From: Siphonodentalium dalli | Lineage: Eukaryota > Mollusca > Scaphopoda > Gadilida > Siphonodentaliidae | Length of the DNA stretch: 64,000 nt | Assembly (NCBI GenBank): GCA_032622095.1 | Contig: CP136067.1 | Location: forward strand, 80,130,705-80,194,704 | Direction: 5' to 3' | Shown: piece after piece, positions 10,438 through 21,270 of the stretch | Numbering within the stretch: the first letter of the stretch is position 1 | Layout of the letters: each line of letters begins with the position of its first letter | The notes under the pieces: model-generated | Told to the model about the DNA's origin: nothing | Databases searched by the model: none | What the model saw: only the letters and a program-made list of their open reading frames with translations | Translations under genes and position numbers: made by a program

Positions 10438-10864
10438 AACTAAATATAGACATGACCAATGGGTGGAATCCCGAGACAAAAATTAACAGCATTGATTATA
10501 CATCAATCTGAATTTAAGTTAATAATCATCATCAATCTGTAATCTTCATAACTTACCATTAAGTAGCCAATCAAAACTCGAAGAATTCATTTATACCGCA
10601 CGCATGTGCTTCACAAACAGAATAGTAGCCAAACCATGTCGGCAACCATGATCTCTTTGAGACAATTATCAAATGCAGCGCACAGTTATCGCCAATTGAA
10701 ACAGTTTCATGACTGCATATATATATCTTTTTTCAGTGATGTATTTTTCTGTGAATGTGTACCAAAACACTATTGTTATATGGAGTCTAGTGATCGTATG
10801 GCTTACCTCCAACAAATCTATTCATCAGAATTGGACATCAGACGAATGTGCCTCCAGATACATC
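10438..10864. other. Intron 5, no feature recognised
   Basis: Intronic sequence up to the target duplication GATACATC at 10857-10864. Open frames here run into the G-rich element that follows and show no family resemblance. Confidence 0.4.
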
Positions 10865-11414
10865 AGGGGGGGGGGGTCGGAAACAAATTTCAGGCACGTA
10901 TGGCATTTTTTCCCTTTCGATCATTTTTTGTACGTACCCACCCACCCCCACCGCCAAATTTTTTTCCGTTTTCGGCAGTTTTTTCCGACCATTTTTTGAC
11001 ACCCACCCCCCTTTTAACACTAAAACAGAGATTTGCGGGGGGAAATTCACTGTAAACAGCTGTATATGAATTTCTGTGCATACTATTTATCATGGATGTT
11101 AACATGGACATGTAAATAGGAATGAGTCATTTTGAGGTCATTCGGCCAAAAAAAAGATGGCTGCCAGCGGCCATCTTGGATTTCAATATTTGCAACAAAA
11201 TACAACACGATAACTGCCTGCAGTCAGTTTACCAGTTAGAATTACATTATTTCTCTCATTCAAACTGGTTTTGAAGCCCAACTCATTGCCAAAACACTAA
11301 AAAACAAGCAGGAATATTTTTTTTTAGTTGCGGAAAAAATTGCTTGTTGGTGGTTTTGACCACCCACCCACCGCGGCATATGTGCCGGAATTTTTTTTTT
11401 CACCCCCCCCCCTG
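10865..11414. mobile_element. TIR element with G-run ends and 8-bp TSD
   Basis: About 550 bp between identical 8-bp direct repeats GATACATC (10857-10864 and 11415-11422). Left end AGGGGGGGGGGGTCGG; right end C-run then CCCCTG. A GGCACGTATGGC/GCATATGTGCC inverted motif lies inside each end. The interior holds CGTTTTCGGCAG, CTGTAAACAGCTGTATATG and GATGGCTGCCAGCGGCCATC blocks. A left-truncated relative sits at about 40622-41082. The 8-bp duplication and CAGGG/CCCTG-like ends fit a hAT MITE. No ORF of interest. Confidence 0.72.
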
Positions 11415-11499
11415 GATACATCGGAAATTTGATTAGAGGCTTTTTCCTATCACTAATTCATTTGAACGATGATTTAATGACCAGCCTAGGCTTAGTGTT

Positions 11500-11590
11500 T
11501 TAATATTTCTCAGGCTGTCATCTGTTTACAGTATTTTGAACATCTCTACAGATGACGATTGAGCCATTCCCATGTATACTTTCAGAACTT
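11500..11590. repeat. Dispersed repeat family A fragment
   Basis: Contains the CAGGCTGTCATCTGTTTACAG and GATGACGATTGAGCCATTCC type blocks shared with copies at 6.2 and 17.1 kb. It runs directly into the family B MITE at 11589. Confidence 0.45.
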
Positions 11591-11830
11591 AACCCTTTCA
11601 TGACAGGAGCTGCGCTGATGCACCATTTAAGATCCTGTGTCAGTGCATTCTCTTATATATGGAAGTTTCCCACAGGGAGCCTTGCATATATAAGAAACTC
11701 CACTGGCTTACAAGGTCAGGGTAAATATTGTTCGCCAATGATTTTTTTCTTATATAGAGACTCGCATATATAAGAGAACGCATTGGCACAGGGTTTTCGC
11801 AAAATTTCAGGAAGCTCTAGTCATGGGTGA
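11589..11830. mobile_element. TTAA-type MITE family B, copy 2
   Basis: Begins TTAACCCTTTCATGACAGG and ends near GGAAGCTCTAGTCATGGG. Inner blocks CATTCTCTTATATATGG and CATATATAAGAGAACGCATTG form inverted pairs. It lies 60 bp before exon 6. The right TTAA is lost or mutated. Non-coding. Confidence 0.65.
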
Positions 11831-11890
11831 GACAAGCCATGTGGTAATCAAATGGATAAATGATTGATTTGACATTATTTAATTTTGCAG

Positions 11891-12151
11891 AAACAAGCTC
11901 TTAGAATTCTGATCAACTCGACTGTGCTGCCAGACCTACCCTCACAGAAGCACCATCTACAGCTCATTCGAACCTTGCTGTCTGGAAGTTGCTTCCCTGC
12001 ATTTCTATACTGTATGGTTGGCATGGATATTATCAACATAACCGTCACTTCCGTCGCGTTGTATCAGCCGGAGATGATGTTCCTGAACATCATGTTTCAG
12101 CTAGTCAACCTAAGCTTTGTGTTATTTTATGCAATTGAACTGTTTCTTAAG
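11891..12151 (+). CDS. SLC9C1: SLC9C1 exon 6: voltage-sensor S1-S2
   Basis: 261 nt (87 codons), phase 0 both ends, acceptor TTTTGCAG, donor CTTAAG/GTCAGT. After a basic helix (KQALRILINS, HHLQLIRTLL) come two membrane segments. S1 spans about exon residues 34-56 (FPAFLYCMVGMDIINITVTS) and S2 about 62-87 (MMFLNIMFQLVNLSFVLFYA, then IELFLK). S2 ends with an aromatic-x-x-Glu-x-x-x-Lys pattern (YAIELFLK) typical of voltage-sensor charge-transfer sites. S1 carries an Asp (MDII). In sNHE this domain makes Na+/H+ exchange voltage-dependent in the sperm flagellum (established for the sea urchin protein). Confidence 0.92.
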
Positions 12152-12862
12152 GTCAGTTTTATTGAAAGTTTTTTTCTGATCTGCAACTATTAATAATTAC
12201 TCTTTCTATCTGTAATAGAAGACACGACTTAACACTTCGGTGGGTAGAATGACATTTATGTCACCGTACAGTTGGCAGGTTGAGTGACATTTAAGTCGTT
12301 TACGGTAGTTCTAGGGTAATATCATGTTACTCAGTAAATTACTTCGAAAATTCATCTCCTAAATTGGAACTATTCATAGATATCATGCGGATGGATATTA
12401 TTTTTATTATTTAGATTAATTAGGGCTTTTAATAAAGTTGTTCGTATGATCTATTTAAAACAATTGATATAATATTGCTCAGTTTATTTGCAAAAAATAT
12501 ATTCACCTATGGATATGATGTCATAATGACGTATTCACCCACCAAAAGGTTAAAAGTCATTAGTTTAAACATATTTATTTGTCTAATTTATATATAACAC
12601 ATGATATGACACATACATTGTTTATACAGACAATGGGATTGGAGGACAAGTGATGACTCACTTATGGGCATTCTTGTTCAGGCCGATTGGTGTAAGCGTA
12701 CCATTCCCGTACATTTATGGGATGGTGTGTTGTTATTATCTGAATCCGTTGTGAGAATATCTATGATTTGGAAGCTTGAGAATGGTTTCCCTGGATCGTG
12801 GTAGTTTCACTTTGAGTCCGGCCGGCGGATCTTGGTCTTGGATACATTGTTCCAGGAAGATA
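12152..12862. other. Intron 6, first part
   Basis: AT-rich intron; no gene, hairpin or clear repeat recognised. Confidence 0.4.
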
Positions 12863-12982
12863 CAGTAATGCTCCCTGAGAGCTTTCCGATGAATGGCAAC
12901 AAGCCATATTTCCGACTAAATCCTGAAAAGTTACCCATAATTCTGCTGTGGTTTAAGAAGTCGATTACTTAGAGCATTACTG
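12863..12982. mobile_element. Mariner-type MITE copy 2 (left arm deleted)
   Basis: TA-flanked. Starts CAGTAATGCTCCC, then jumps directly to GAGAGCTTTCCGATGAATGG, so most of the left arm is missing. The right arm is complete to GAGCATTACTG/TA. Same family as 1427, 25669, 58342 and 63396. Confidence 0.78.
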
Positions 12983-13741
12983 TAGTCTGGAGGATAATCT
13001 TAGTCTTTTTTAAATGATTATTTGGATAATGTGATGTATATTAGCCTCACTGATTGTTCATTATCCATTCTGCTGCACTTGGTGGCAGGTCCTCTGTTTG
13101 GAAGGCTAACTATAGTTTTTCTATTTTGTATTTCATATTTGAATCAATCAGCACACCCTGAAGCCGACATATATTGATGAAATGTTTTGAAACTTTACAG
13201 GCATGAACAGGATCACTTATAGATGGGAGCTATCAGATTTGAACAATATTCGAGCAAAAACGTGGCTTTTATTCTTTGCATCACTAAATACTTAGGCATG
13301 CCCCTCAGCCAACATTTTTTACCCAATTGATCCTAAACTTCATATGGCTCTTCATGTTGTCCTCTGGTATTACTTAAACTTTTAAACTTTCAGCATTCCT
13401 TATCGCTGCATATACTACAATGTATGACATTATACTCTCCAAGTTAAGCCACAGTGTGATTGACAATTTCATTTTACTATGTTTTGAGCCATATAATTTT
13501 ATACAAATCTTTGCATCGCACATACTTGATATTGATTGTCCAATTGGAAGCTAACAAAAACAATTCCTTATATATATTTATATATAGCAACTTAAACTTT
13601 AATCATTGACTATTAATCACAAAGACTCAAAGAACATATTAGTTAAATTTAATAAAAGTAATATTAACAATTTGATGAATTATTTAATGACACAAACTTG
13701 GAATTTTCATATCACAAGATATTGTTGATGTTATGTTACAG
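12983..13741. other. Intron 6, remainder
   Basis: No gene seen. CCAAGTTAAGCCACAGTGTG with ATTGACAATTTCATTTTAC near 13440-13475 resembles the right end of the repeat that closes at 5590, so a decayed copy may be present. Confidence 0.4.
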
Positions 13742-13936
13742 TATTTGTTGCTGAGAAATCGTCTCCTGAAATGCTACCTTCACCTTTATTGCCTGATTGT
13801 TTTGGTTATTGGTATGGCCGACAGCATTACTACCATCACCCTAGTGACCCTGACAGAGGACACTCCTGAGAAATATCGAAGTGTCGTAATGTTCTTCACC
13901 CTAACCAGAGCTATCCGTGTACTCAGACTAATCCAG
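13742..13936 (+). CDS. SLC9C1: SLC9C1 exon 7: voltage-sensor S3-S4
   Basis: 195 nt (65 codons), phase 0 both ends, acceptor GTTACAG, donor CAG/GTGGGT. S3 spans about exon residues 15-36 (LYCLIVLVIGMADSITTITL) with an Asp in GMAD. S4 is at about 48-65 (VVMFFTLTRAIRVLRLIQ) with arginines at exon residues 56, 59 and 62, i.e. R-x-x-R-x-x-R, the gating-charge spacing of voltage sensors. The loop between (TEDTPEKYRS) is short and polar. Together with exon 6 this completes a four-helix voltage-sensor domain without a pore, as in sNHE. Confidence 0.93.
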
Positions 13937-14478
13937 GTGGGTGTCTAAACAGTAGTATGAGGTCCTGCAGTATTATTTAGGGTGACTGTCTTGTTGTTTG
14001 TGTTAACTACCTATTATTCATTTGGAGGGGTGTGCATTTTAAATTGGGTTTATATTTTGTTCCGATATCACCGAGGGACTCAATATAGTACAACTTCGTG
14101 AAATTGCCCACATATATATGTCTTTACGAGTATGTGTAACTTTTGTATTTTATAGTATTTTATGATTATTGATGTGTGACATACAGAAAAACTGATAATA
14201 GAAGAGCAGAATGATTCATATCCATTGGTAAATACTCTGATAATAAGTTCAACAAACGACTTTTGAACTTATTATCTGAACTACTCGTCAATGTGTATTT
14301 AGTATAGAAAGGGACTCAAGGCAGTTGAACTGGGTTCTTGCGAAATAACATAAAAGTCTGTAAAACAACTATCATCAACAAGTACATGAAAAAAATAGAT
14401 TGACTTTGTTCTTATTTTCATTATTAACAACTCTTCAATAATGAGATTTCGCATATTGAAATCATTGTTATGTAAACA
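13937..14478. other. Intron 7, first part, with repeat family A fragment
   Basis: About 14220-14320 shares the TAATAAGTTCAACAAACGAC, ACTACTCGTCAATG and AGTATAGAAAGGG blocks of dispersed family A. Otherwise no feature. Confidence 0.4.
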
Positions 14479-14481
14479 TTA

Positions 14482-16917
14482 GGGAGCATGTCAAAACCTC
14501 TTTCTCATATGCGAAAATATTGTCGATAATGTCGAAAAAGTTTTGACGTAAATGTGCAATAACGAAATGTCGGAATTGACGAAAAATAATGCGATAACGT
14601 CGAAAGCGACTGGCCATAAAAGTCGAAACATTGATCGATATTCGCAAACGATGAAAAGTTAAAACATCCATACGATGTTGTCGCACTTCATAAATCCGCG
14701 CATTTATTTTTGCCTTCTGCGTAATCAGATGCCAGCTGAATTTTTATTGGCTGTCGGCCAAAGGCCATACAAACAACTCTATGCGGTTAACACACAAGTA
14801 CAATGACTTGACAGTTCGACTGTTTTGATAGATATGAGTTCGCACAAGGCCTAATTAAACAATAGTCAACCCATTCCAAATGTGTGAAGGGGTGACATTT
14901 AGCAAAAGGCTATACAAACATATAGGTCTACTGACATATAATGACGTATATACCGGTCCCTCACAACTATGCGTGAACTGTGCGACAGTTTTGTTGTTGT
15001 CGTGATGTCTTCTCAATTAGTGAACAATGGTTTAACTCGTTGGACAAAAACAACACATCTGATATATAAAATTCCAAAATGAAGCGACAGTTAGCTTGAT
15101 GTCATAATATCAGTTCGATCATGGCTAGAAACAGTGATGAAATCGAATAGATCTATCGGTAGCGGACATATACGCAGTTGGGAAAATATTAGACCAGCAG
15201 TTTACACAGGTCGACAGTACGAAGAAGTTAGGGTTTTCACAACCCCAGGTATCACACATCTAACAGAAAAAAGATGAAATCACACATAAATTTGAAACCA
15301 GCTGCACCCACCCACAACGGGAGCGACAACCGTCCATCCACATGATCCAGCATTTGAAGCAATAGGCCCGATATAGAACAAGCCCTCATCACATTGTATC
15401 AACGCCAGACATATATAGAGCCATAACCCCTAAGTTCATTGTTTATAATGGTATGTTATCCATATTTTTATTATTCATTCAATAAAGAATCGAGAAAAAA
15501 CAGAACACTCAACTCCTCTGTCAGTCAATGCTACCCACAAACGAAACTAGGATTGGCCTGGGAAATTAGTGCTAAAAATAGCACAACATAAACATGATTG
15601 TGCAATTCGTGGAAATTCTATTATATAATATGTTTTGTATTAACTTAACTTTGTCGCATCTGATCGCTGATATATATTGAATAAAATGTGTAGATTTGAA
15701 ATAAAAGTATAAAAGTCGCCGACGAATTAATCATGATGACGCTGCGCTTCCGATATCTAACAATGATTTCATACTAAAATTGCGAAAATTAAAGCATTGT
15801 TTACGACTGTCCGACGATGCCGTAAACACCCTGATTTGCGTCCACATTAAAATATGTGTCTGGTCTAGAAAGACAGATTGAAACTGTAGAAATTAACTCT
15901 ACGTGGCATACAGAAAGTATACTATAAATCGGGGTTGTGGAATAATTTATTGTCGTCCTCGGCTGTATTCTTTTATTCATAATAGTTCGCACAATTAAAT
16001 GGTGACGGTTTACCCAAAGTGAAGACAAGTTACATAATCACACACAAAAACGATTTTCGAAATCAAAATTTGCATTGTTTACGGTACCACTCTGCAGTAT
16101 TAATGCGACGGTGTAGCAATTATTGCTCGAGATTTAGGGGGACTTCAACCTGTACTGTAATATTTACTGTAAACCAGTGATGCAATATCACTGCTATAAA
16201 CCCACATATTTTCGGGCACCGTGTGACATCAAAACGTAGGAAATGATTGTGTTGGCCTATCCTATTATATAAATTGGGTCTGGGAATAATTTATTTGGGA
16301 CTTTAAATAATCTTCTATTAATAATAGTTTACATGTATTATTAAACGAAGTTTGAATTGTCCGATATTAACCAAATCGGAGATTTCAGTAGATCGGAGAA
16401 ATTTACTAATAGGCCTACATTTATAAACTCCGATCAATGGATTTCTTATGATAAGAACTCCGATCTGAGAAATTTCAGCATGGACACCGACATCTTCCCG
16501 TTCGCGAAGCATCAGTATAAAACTGCGACTATGGAGTATTTATTGAACACAAACTGTCACTCCGATCTGAGAAATTTCAGCATGGACATCGACATCTTCC
16601 CGTTCGCGACACATCAGTATAAAACTGCGACTATGGAGTATTTATTGAACAAAAACTGTCCTGCCAATCATATCGACACAACAGCAATATTGACGGATAT
16701 AATGCTGCGATCTTGACGAAAACAAACCCTGCGAAAATATGTCGAAAACTGCGATAATTGAGAAAACATCGAACCAAGACAGCGAAAATGACGAAAAATT
16801 GACGAAAACGTACAACGTTTATAATACGGCGTGCGATAATGACGAAAAAACGATGTCAATAACGGCACATTTTTCGCATTTTTTTCGCATATGCGAAAGA
16901 GGTTTTGACATGCTCCC
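14482..16917. mobile_element. Harbinger-like element, 2.4 kb, TTA duplication
   Basis: Bounded by TTA direct repeats (14479-14481 and 16918-16920). Inverted ends are GGGAGCATGTCAAAACCTCT followed by TTCKCATATGCGAAAA, readable at 14482-14520 and inverted at 16880-16917. Both subterminal zones (14510-14690 and 16700-16880) are crowded with TGCGATAA, AATGTCGAAAA and GACGAAAA motifs. A 3-bp TTA/TAA duplication is characteristic of PIF/Harbinger elements. No transposase is recognised inside, so it is probably non-autonomous. The interior also holds a 102-bp tandem duplication (16458 onward). Confidence 0.72.
16357..16716 (+). CDS. Unrecognised 119-codon frame with internal tandem duplication
   Basis: Open frame inside the Harbinger-like element. 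It contains two 34-residue copies of a segment beginning SDLRNFSMDTDIFPFAKHQY and ending EYLLNTNC, from a 102-bp direct duplication at about 16458-16559 and 16560-16661. The length of 102 keeps the frame. I recognise no family. The frame opens with a non-ATG codon and may be chance, so low confidence as a protein. Confidence 0.2.
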   Translation: MSDINQIGDFSRSEKFTNRPTFINSDQWISYDKNSDLRNFSMDTDIFPFAKHQYKTATMEYLLNTNCHSDLRNFSMDIDIFPFATHQYKTATMEYLLNKNCPANHIDTTAILTDIMLRS

Positions 16918-16999
16918 TTACTGTTACCGTGGAATTATCGATAAAAGTCCAATTAGCCCAATAATATACCAAAGTGTAATCAAAACTTGACTCAACAAA

Positions 17000-17235
17000 A
17001 CTGATAACGAGTAGTTAATTCCTTTGCCATACATACTATTTAAAACTTAATAACTAAACATTTCCCACTAATACATGTATAATGAATAAGAATCCTTCAG
17101 CATTAATTTTGTTCGACATGTTTTCAGTCTGTCGTCTGCTTATAATACCTCAACATCCCTCCATATGAATGATAGACCAATCCAATTTATACTTTTATAT
17201 ATGGTTGGGAGAATCCATTCAGCATAGAAAGGGTT
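17000..17235. repeat. Dispersed repeat family A copy
   Basis: Contains ACGAGTAGTTAATTCC, AACATTTCCCACTAATAC, CATCCCTCCATATGAATGAT and GGGAGAATCCATTCAGC, matching blocks at 6.06-6.33 kb and 8.14-8.25 kb. Confidence 0.5.
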
Positions 17236-17285
17236 ATTGAAGCCCAAAATGTTTCTGGTTTTGACTACCAGTAGCTGGTATTTAA

Positions 17286-17511
17286 TTAACTCTTTCATGA
17301 CTGGTGCTTCCTGAATTTTTTTGCGAAAACTTTGTGCCAATGCATTCAGTTATATATGCGGGTCGCCCATAGGTTGCCTCGCATATATCAGAGAAAGCAT
17401 TGGCCTAATGCTATTTATCTTGACCTTGTATGGGCAACTCACATATATAAGAGAATGAACTGGCATAGAGTCGCTAATGCTGCACCAGCGCAGCTCCCAA
17501 CATGAACAACA
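17286..17511. mobile_element. TTAA-type MITE family B, copy 3
   Basis: Starts TTAACTCTTTCATGACTGG and carries CATTCAGTTATATATGCGG and CATATATAAGAGAATGAAC blocks. The right end reads CAGCTCCCAACATGAAC with the terminal TTAA degraded. Non-coding. Confidence 0.6.
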
Positions 17512-17548
17512 TAGTTCAACACAACTCCTGAACTTGGTGACTTGGTGT

Positions 17549-17570
17549 GGGGGGGGGGGGGGGGGGGGGG
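17549..17570. repeat. 22-bp poly-G tract
   Basis: An uninterrupted run of 22 G on the + strand. The length is likely variable and prone to sequencing error. It immediately precedes a tRNA-like segment. Confidence 0.9.
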
Positions 17571-17655
17571 TGATCATGGCTCAGTGGGTATGATGCATGA
17601 CAACTTGTGTCATCATGAGTCATCCGAAAGGTAAAAATCTGGTTCAATTAACCCT
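17571..17655 (+). repeat. Possible tRNA-derived SINE head
   Basis: Reads TGATCATGGCTCAGTGGGTA and, about 60 bp on, CTGGTTCAATTAACC. These approximate RNA polymerase III box A (TRGCNNAGYGG) and box B (GGTTCRANNCC). Between them a GCATGAC/GTCATCATG pair could form an anticodon-like stem. There is no good acceptor stem, so it is not a functional tRNA. Confidence 0.35.
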
Positions 17656-18962
17656 TATTCCAAAGTATCGTCTTTTGACGTCTTTTGTTGTTGCGTCCAT
17701 ATCGTCTTTTGTTGTTGCGTCCATATCGTCTTTTGACGTCTTTAATATTTGCATTTTCAACACTCTGATTTGAGATGCGAATAAAGAGGAATATTGACGA
17801 TTTACATTGATTGTGTTTTGTTCTGCTGATGGTTAAGATAATGAAGGGCACATATTAAAACCTTTCTTCCATTGCTAGGCTTTAGATTTGCAAAATGTTA
17901 ACTTAGAATACTGTTTTTGCCGACAAAATGTAAACAAATGAAATAGAAACACATGGTCGCGAAATTTGTTGTCAGAGATGCTTCCTTGTTGATTGCGTTA
18001 TGCGTGGCCTCGAGGGTAATCTATGTCACATATGTCAACTTGAAATTGATATTTATATTGGATTATGTATTATTTGTTAGGTGGTGATTTTATATTTTCA
18101 AATAGAGCAATATAAACTTGTTTCCCAGTCCTAATTAAAACGGCCACAGCGAAGCAAAATCTCAGCGTAACGGTTGCGGAACTGGCCACTGGGATGTTTT
18201 TCCAGTCGAGTTCCATTATGATTGTCACTTCAGCCGTGAAAAAAATATGTTTTTTTTTTAATCAACTAAATGTTCATGAAAATGAAGGCACATATTTACA
18301 TCTTGCATCCTATATATTACAAAATGTTGATATAAAGTATGTACTCAGTCACATATTGACTGACAAAATGTAAACAAACGAAACAGAAACACGTGGTTGC
18401 GTACTTTCGATGAAGACGGAATTTGTCTCAATATTTAATTTAGGTGAGCCTCTCCACAAACCAAATGTAATGAAACATATTCACTAAGTGTCACAATTGT
18501 TGCTTAATTTGTGAATTTGATAACTCAAACATTGCAATTCCAAATTGATCTTTCTGCTTTTATTGCACAAACTTACTTTGCGAAATCAGGTTATGTCGGA
18601 GCATCGGGATATTATTTCCGGTTGTACTGTAACTACGGACGCGCGCCCCATTGTGTTGTGATATCGGCGGGGTTCTGAACGCATAATTAAAAACTTTGTT
18701 TATATATACAATCTACAAAATTAGTACAATAAATTGATGAGATATTATTTTATATATCCATATGTTCAAGATTTCAAATACGCCGCGCAAAAGACCCTCG
18801 ACTGATCGATCGAGAAAGAAATCAATATAAAAAGTAAATATTTCCCTGTTTGACATCAAGTCAGCCCAATGCGAGTATTTCTAAATAAGGGCTTGTTCAC
18901 AGTTCACATGCAACTATCTCAATTTCATCTTGGGAAGCTTCTTTGTGTGTATGCATATATAA
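17656..18962. other. Intron 7, no gene; duplicated motif blocks
   Basis: Two short repeats are visible: a tandem TCGTCTTTTGTTGTTGCGTC pair near 17667-17720, and a diverged duplicated block containing ACAAAATGTAAACAAAYGAA at about 17922 and 18362. Otherwise featureless. Confidence 0.4.
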
Positions 18963-19912
18963 CAGGGTTCCCGCGGGGCCTTGGATTCAAGGAACGGCCT
19001 TGAATTTGACAAGGTGTGGTTCAAGGCCTTGAAATCCTGGAATATGGTCAATGGGCCTTGAAAAGCCTTGAATATTCGCGATACAACAACACGCCGATTA
19101 TCCGTAATTAATCACCTCTTACATTTCCGGGTTTACGGTAAATGACCGCATTGGAGCGAGATATAAACAGCGCAGTTATATTATAATAGAGCAGTGATGT
19201 ATCGAGCATTCTCATTGGATAGTTGCAGTGACGTTGGCCAATCGCAAAGCGCGACGTATTATCGCATGTGACTGTCGTATCAGTCTGCTAAAATGTTGTC
19301 GTTTGTGTACTGTTTTTCGATGATTGTTTTCGATAATTACCAATAAAAAATGGGGAAATGCACATTCCAAGATTGTTGGTTAACTTCCGAAAGTTACAAA
19401 GACTGGTTATATATAATGATCGTTCTGGGCGACAGGTATTCTGCAAAATGCAAACTTTGCCTGAAAACAATTAGCGTGGCGAACATGGGAAAAGCCGCGT
19501 TGGATTCCCATGTTCTTAACGAGAATCTTTCAAAGCAAATTGAAAGACTTGAGGAGGAACTCAAATCTTCTGCTGAATCTTAAAACCTGGTTCAAGCTTG
19601 TATATGTGTTCCTGTTCCTGTTACAAATGTTGATTTTGATGTTAAAAAAAAATATTCTTAGCTTATCTGCATTGAATTGTGTGAGTATAATAATCTGGGA
19701 AAAGTACCAGGTATTATAGTACCCATACCCAACCTGAGTAATGTTAATAATTACTAACATGGCAATGTGTGATAGAATACTGATTAATTTATTTTAAGGC
19801 CTTGAAAATCCTTGAATTTGGGTATCAAAGGGCCTTGAAAATAGCTGAAAAATGTCGCGAAACGGCCTTGAATAGCCTTAAATTTGATCAGTCCTTGCTA
19901 GCAGGAACCCTG
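18963..19912 (+). mobile_element. hAT-like element with BED-finger ORF
   Basis: Inverted ends CAGGGTTCCCGCGGGGCC (left) and the complement of CAGGGTTCCTGCTAGCAAGG (right). Both subterminal regions are dense in GGCCTTGAA/TTCAAGGCC motifs (18980-19075 and 19795-19875). Flanks ATATATAA and TATAATTA are similar but not an exact 8-bp duplication. It encodes only a 77-aa N-terminal fragment of a hAT transposase (19350-19583). Confidence 0.72.
19350..19583 (+). CDS. Truncated hAT transposase: BED finger plus coiled tail
   Basis: 77 codons from ATG to TAA. Residues 1-22 (MGKCTFQDCW ... YKDWLY) and then DRYSAKCKLCLKTISVANMG with CxxC at 34/37 and His 54 (ALDSH) match the BED-type finger of hAT transposases. 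The expected second His is absent, replaced by VLNENL. The frame then ends in a short charged heptad-like helix (QIERLEEELKSS). No DDE/RNase H catalytic region follows. Either a decayed transposase or a small DNA-binding by-product; expression unknown. Confidence 0.6.
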   Translation: MGKCTFQDCWLTSESYKDWLYIMIVLGDRYSAKCKLCLKTISVANMGKAALDSHVLNENLSKQIERLEEELKSSAES

Positions 19913-20350
19913 TATAATTACCGAGTATAAAGTAATAGGGTACTTATATCAACGCAATATCGATAAAACAAAAAATATTCCAAGCGGCACATTGGAGCAC
20001 CTGCTGGCTAAAATGCTGATGCATTACGGCTAAGTTACCCACTACCGTTTTGAACAATTCGCGCTCGTTTTCTGTAATCTAATTAGCATCAATGGAAAAC
20101 TCCACCCCTAAACTTGAGCCAATGAAATCAGTTCACACATAATGGATGGTTCTAATAATTAATTTCATTGGTTGTCAATGAAAATATTTCATAATATCAA
20201 CAAAAAGAGACCTTTGAACATGTGGTTTTTCACGAAAATTGACAAAGCAACGTGACGTAATTGCTAATATTTTGCGCTTTTATCCGAAATATTTTTACGA
20301 CTTATGTCAAATCATGGTTTATATGATTCATTCACATCTAATATATAGAG
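19913..20350. other. Intron 7, no feature recognised
   Basis: AT-rich sequence with no gene or obvious repeat unit. Confidence 0.4.
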
Positions 20351-20492
20351 GATCTCACATGAGTTTCTAGTTTATACGGAATTTATCAACCGAGTTCACT
20401 AAATTCGATTTGAGCCGAGGTTTACCGAGGCTCAAATAGAATTTAGAGGACGAGGTTGATAAAATACGTATAAAATAGGACGAGTGTGAGAT
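20351..20492. repeat. Imperfect 140-bp palindrome
   Basis: Arms run from GATCTCACATGAGTTTC to ATTCGATTTGAGCC, then back from GGCTCAAATAGAATTT to GTGTGAGAT, around GAGGTTTACCGA. A shorter diverged relative lies at 41463-41575. Probably a MITE family with at least two copies here. Confidence 0.6.
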
Positions 20493-21120
20493 ACCTTTTA
20501 TCACATGATCAAATAAACCCGAAGCAACGCGCAATATTCATCGAAAACAACAATCATAAAATACAGCGATCGCAAGTTATTTGAAGAACGCCGTGACGTC
20601 ATCGCACGCGCTGATATTAAACGTGTCTATTACCGATAATTATGAAACTGCTTTTATGGCCAAATTATGTGATAAAAAGACTTTTGGTTGAATTATTTTA
20701 TTTATAATACGCTTTTTGTTTTAAAATCATGAATTAGTTTTTCTATCAGGACAGGAGTACGTGGGTAAACAAACTTAAAGGACATAGTCATATGCCTACC
20801 GGTACCATATATTGGCATAAACTGTTATTTTTTTACTAGAATGTGTGATAAAATGAAGATAAACAGTTGTTTATGGCCACATATTTAGTTTGTCTGCTGG
20901 TTTATGTCTCAATTATCTTATACCAACAACTATTCATTAAGTGAGAGAATGTCTATTGTTGCATATCTGCTGATACACATGGTACATGCTGTGGCCAGTT
21001 TGGGGGGAAACACCCAATTATGTTATTATGTCAAATACCTGTTGGCTAACGTAATTACCTTCATACCTGGTGAGGTTGGCTATATGACGTGGTGTAACTA
21101 CAGGTGCTATTGGGAAAAGG
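20493..21120. other. Intron 7, no feature recognised
   Basis: No gene. TTATGTGATAAAAAGAC and similar ATGTGATAAAA motifs flank the neighbouring palindrome and may belong to the same old element. Confidence 0.35.
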
Positions 21121-21270
21121 GTTAACTCTTTACGACATACTCATTGATGAGTATTCCCTTAGGAAATGTTCAGTTTATTGTCTGAACATTTCCCACTAAT
21201 TAACAGATACACTTTTGCACTATTTGTCTGTATTATCTGCTTGTATTTACTGAACACCCCTTTAGGCCAC
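21121..21270. repeat. Dispersed repeat family A copy
   Basis: Begins TTAACTCTTTACGACATAC and includes TGATGAGTATTCCCTTAGG, AACATTTCCCACTAATTAAC and TTATCTGCTTG. This is the same order of blocks as at 6.06 kb. Confidence 0.5.

Noticed and set aside
10606-11055. 149-codon frame as a gene
   Set aside because: Its second half runs through the G/C-run MITE at 10865-11414 and the first half has no motif; exon phases of SLC9C1 do not need it.
17571-17655. Functional tRNA gene
   Set aside because: Box A- and B-like motifs are present but the acceptor stem does not pair and box B is imperfect.
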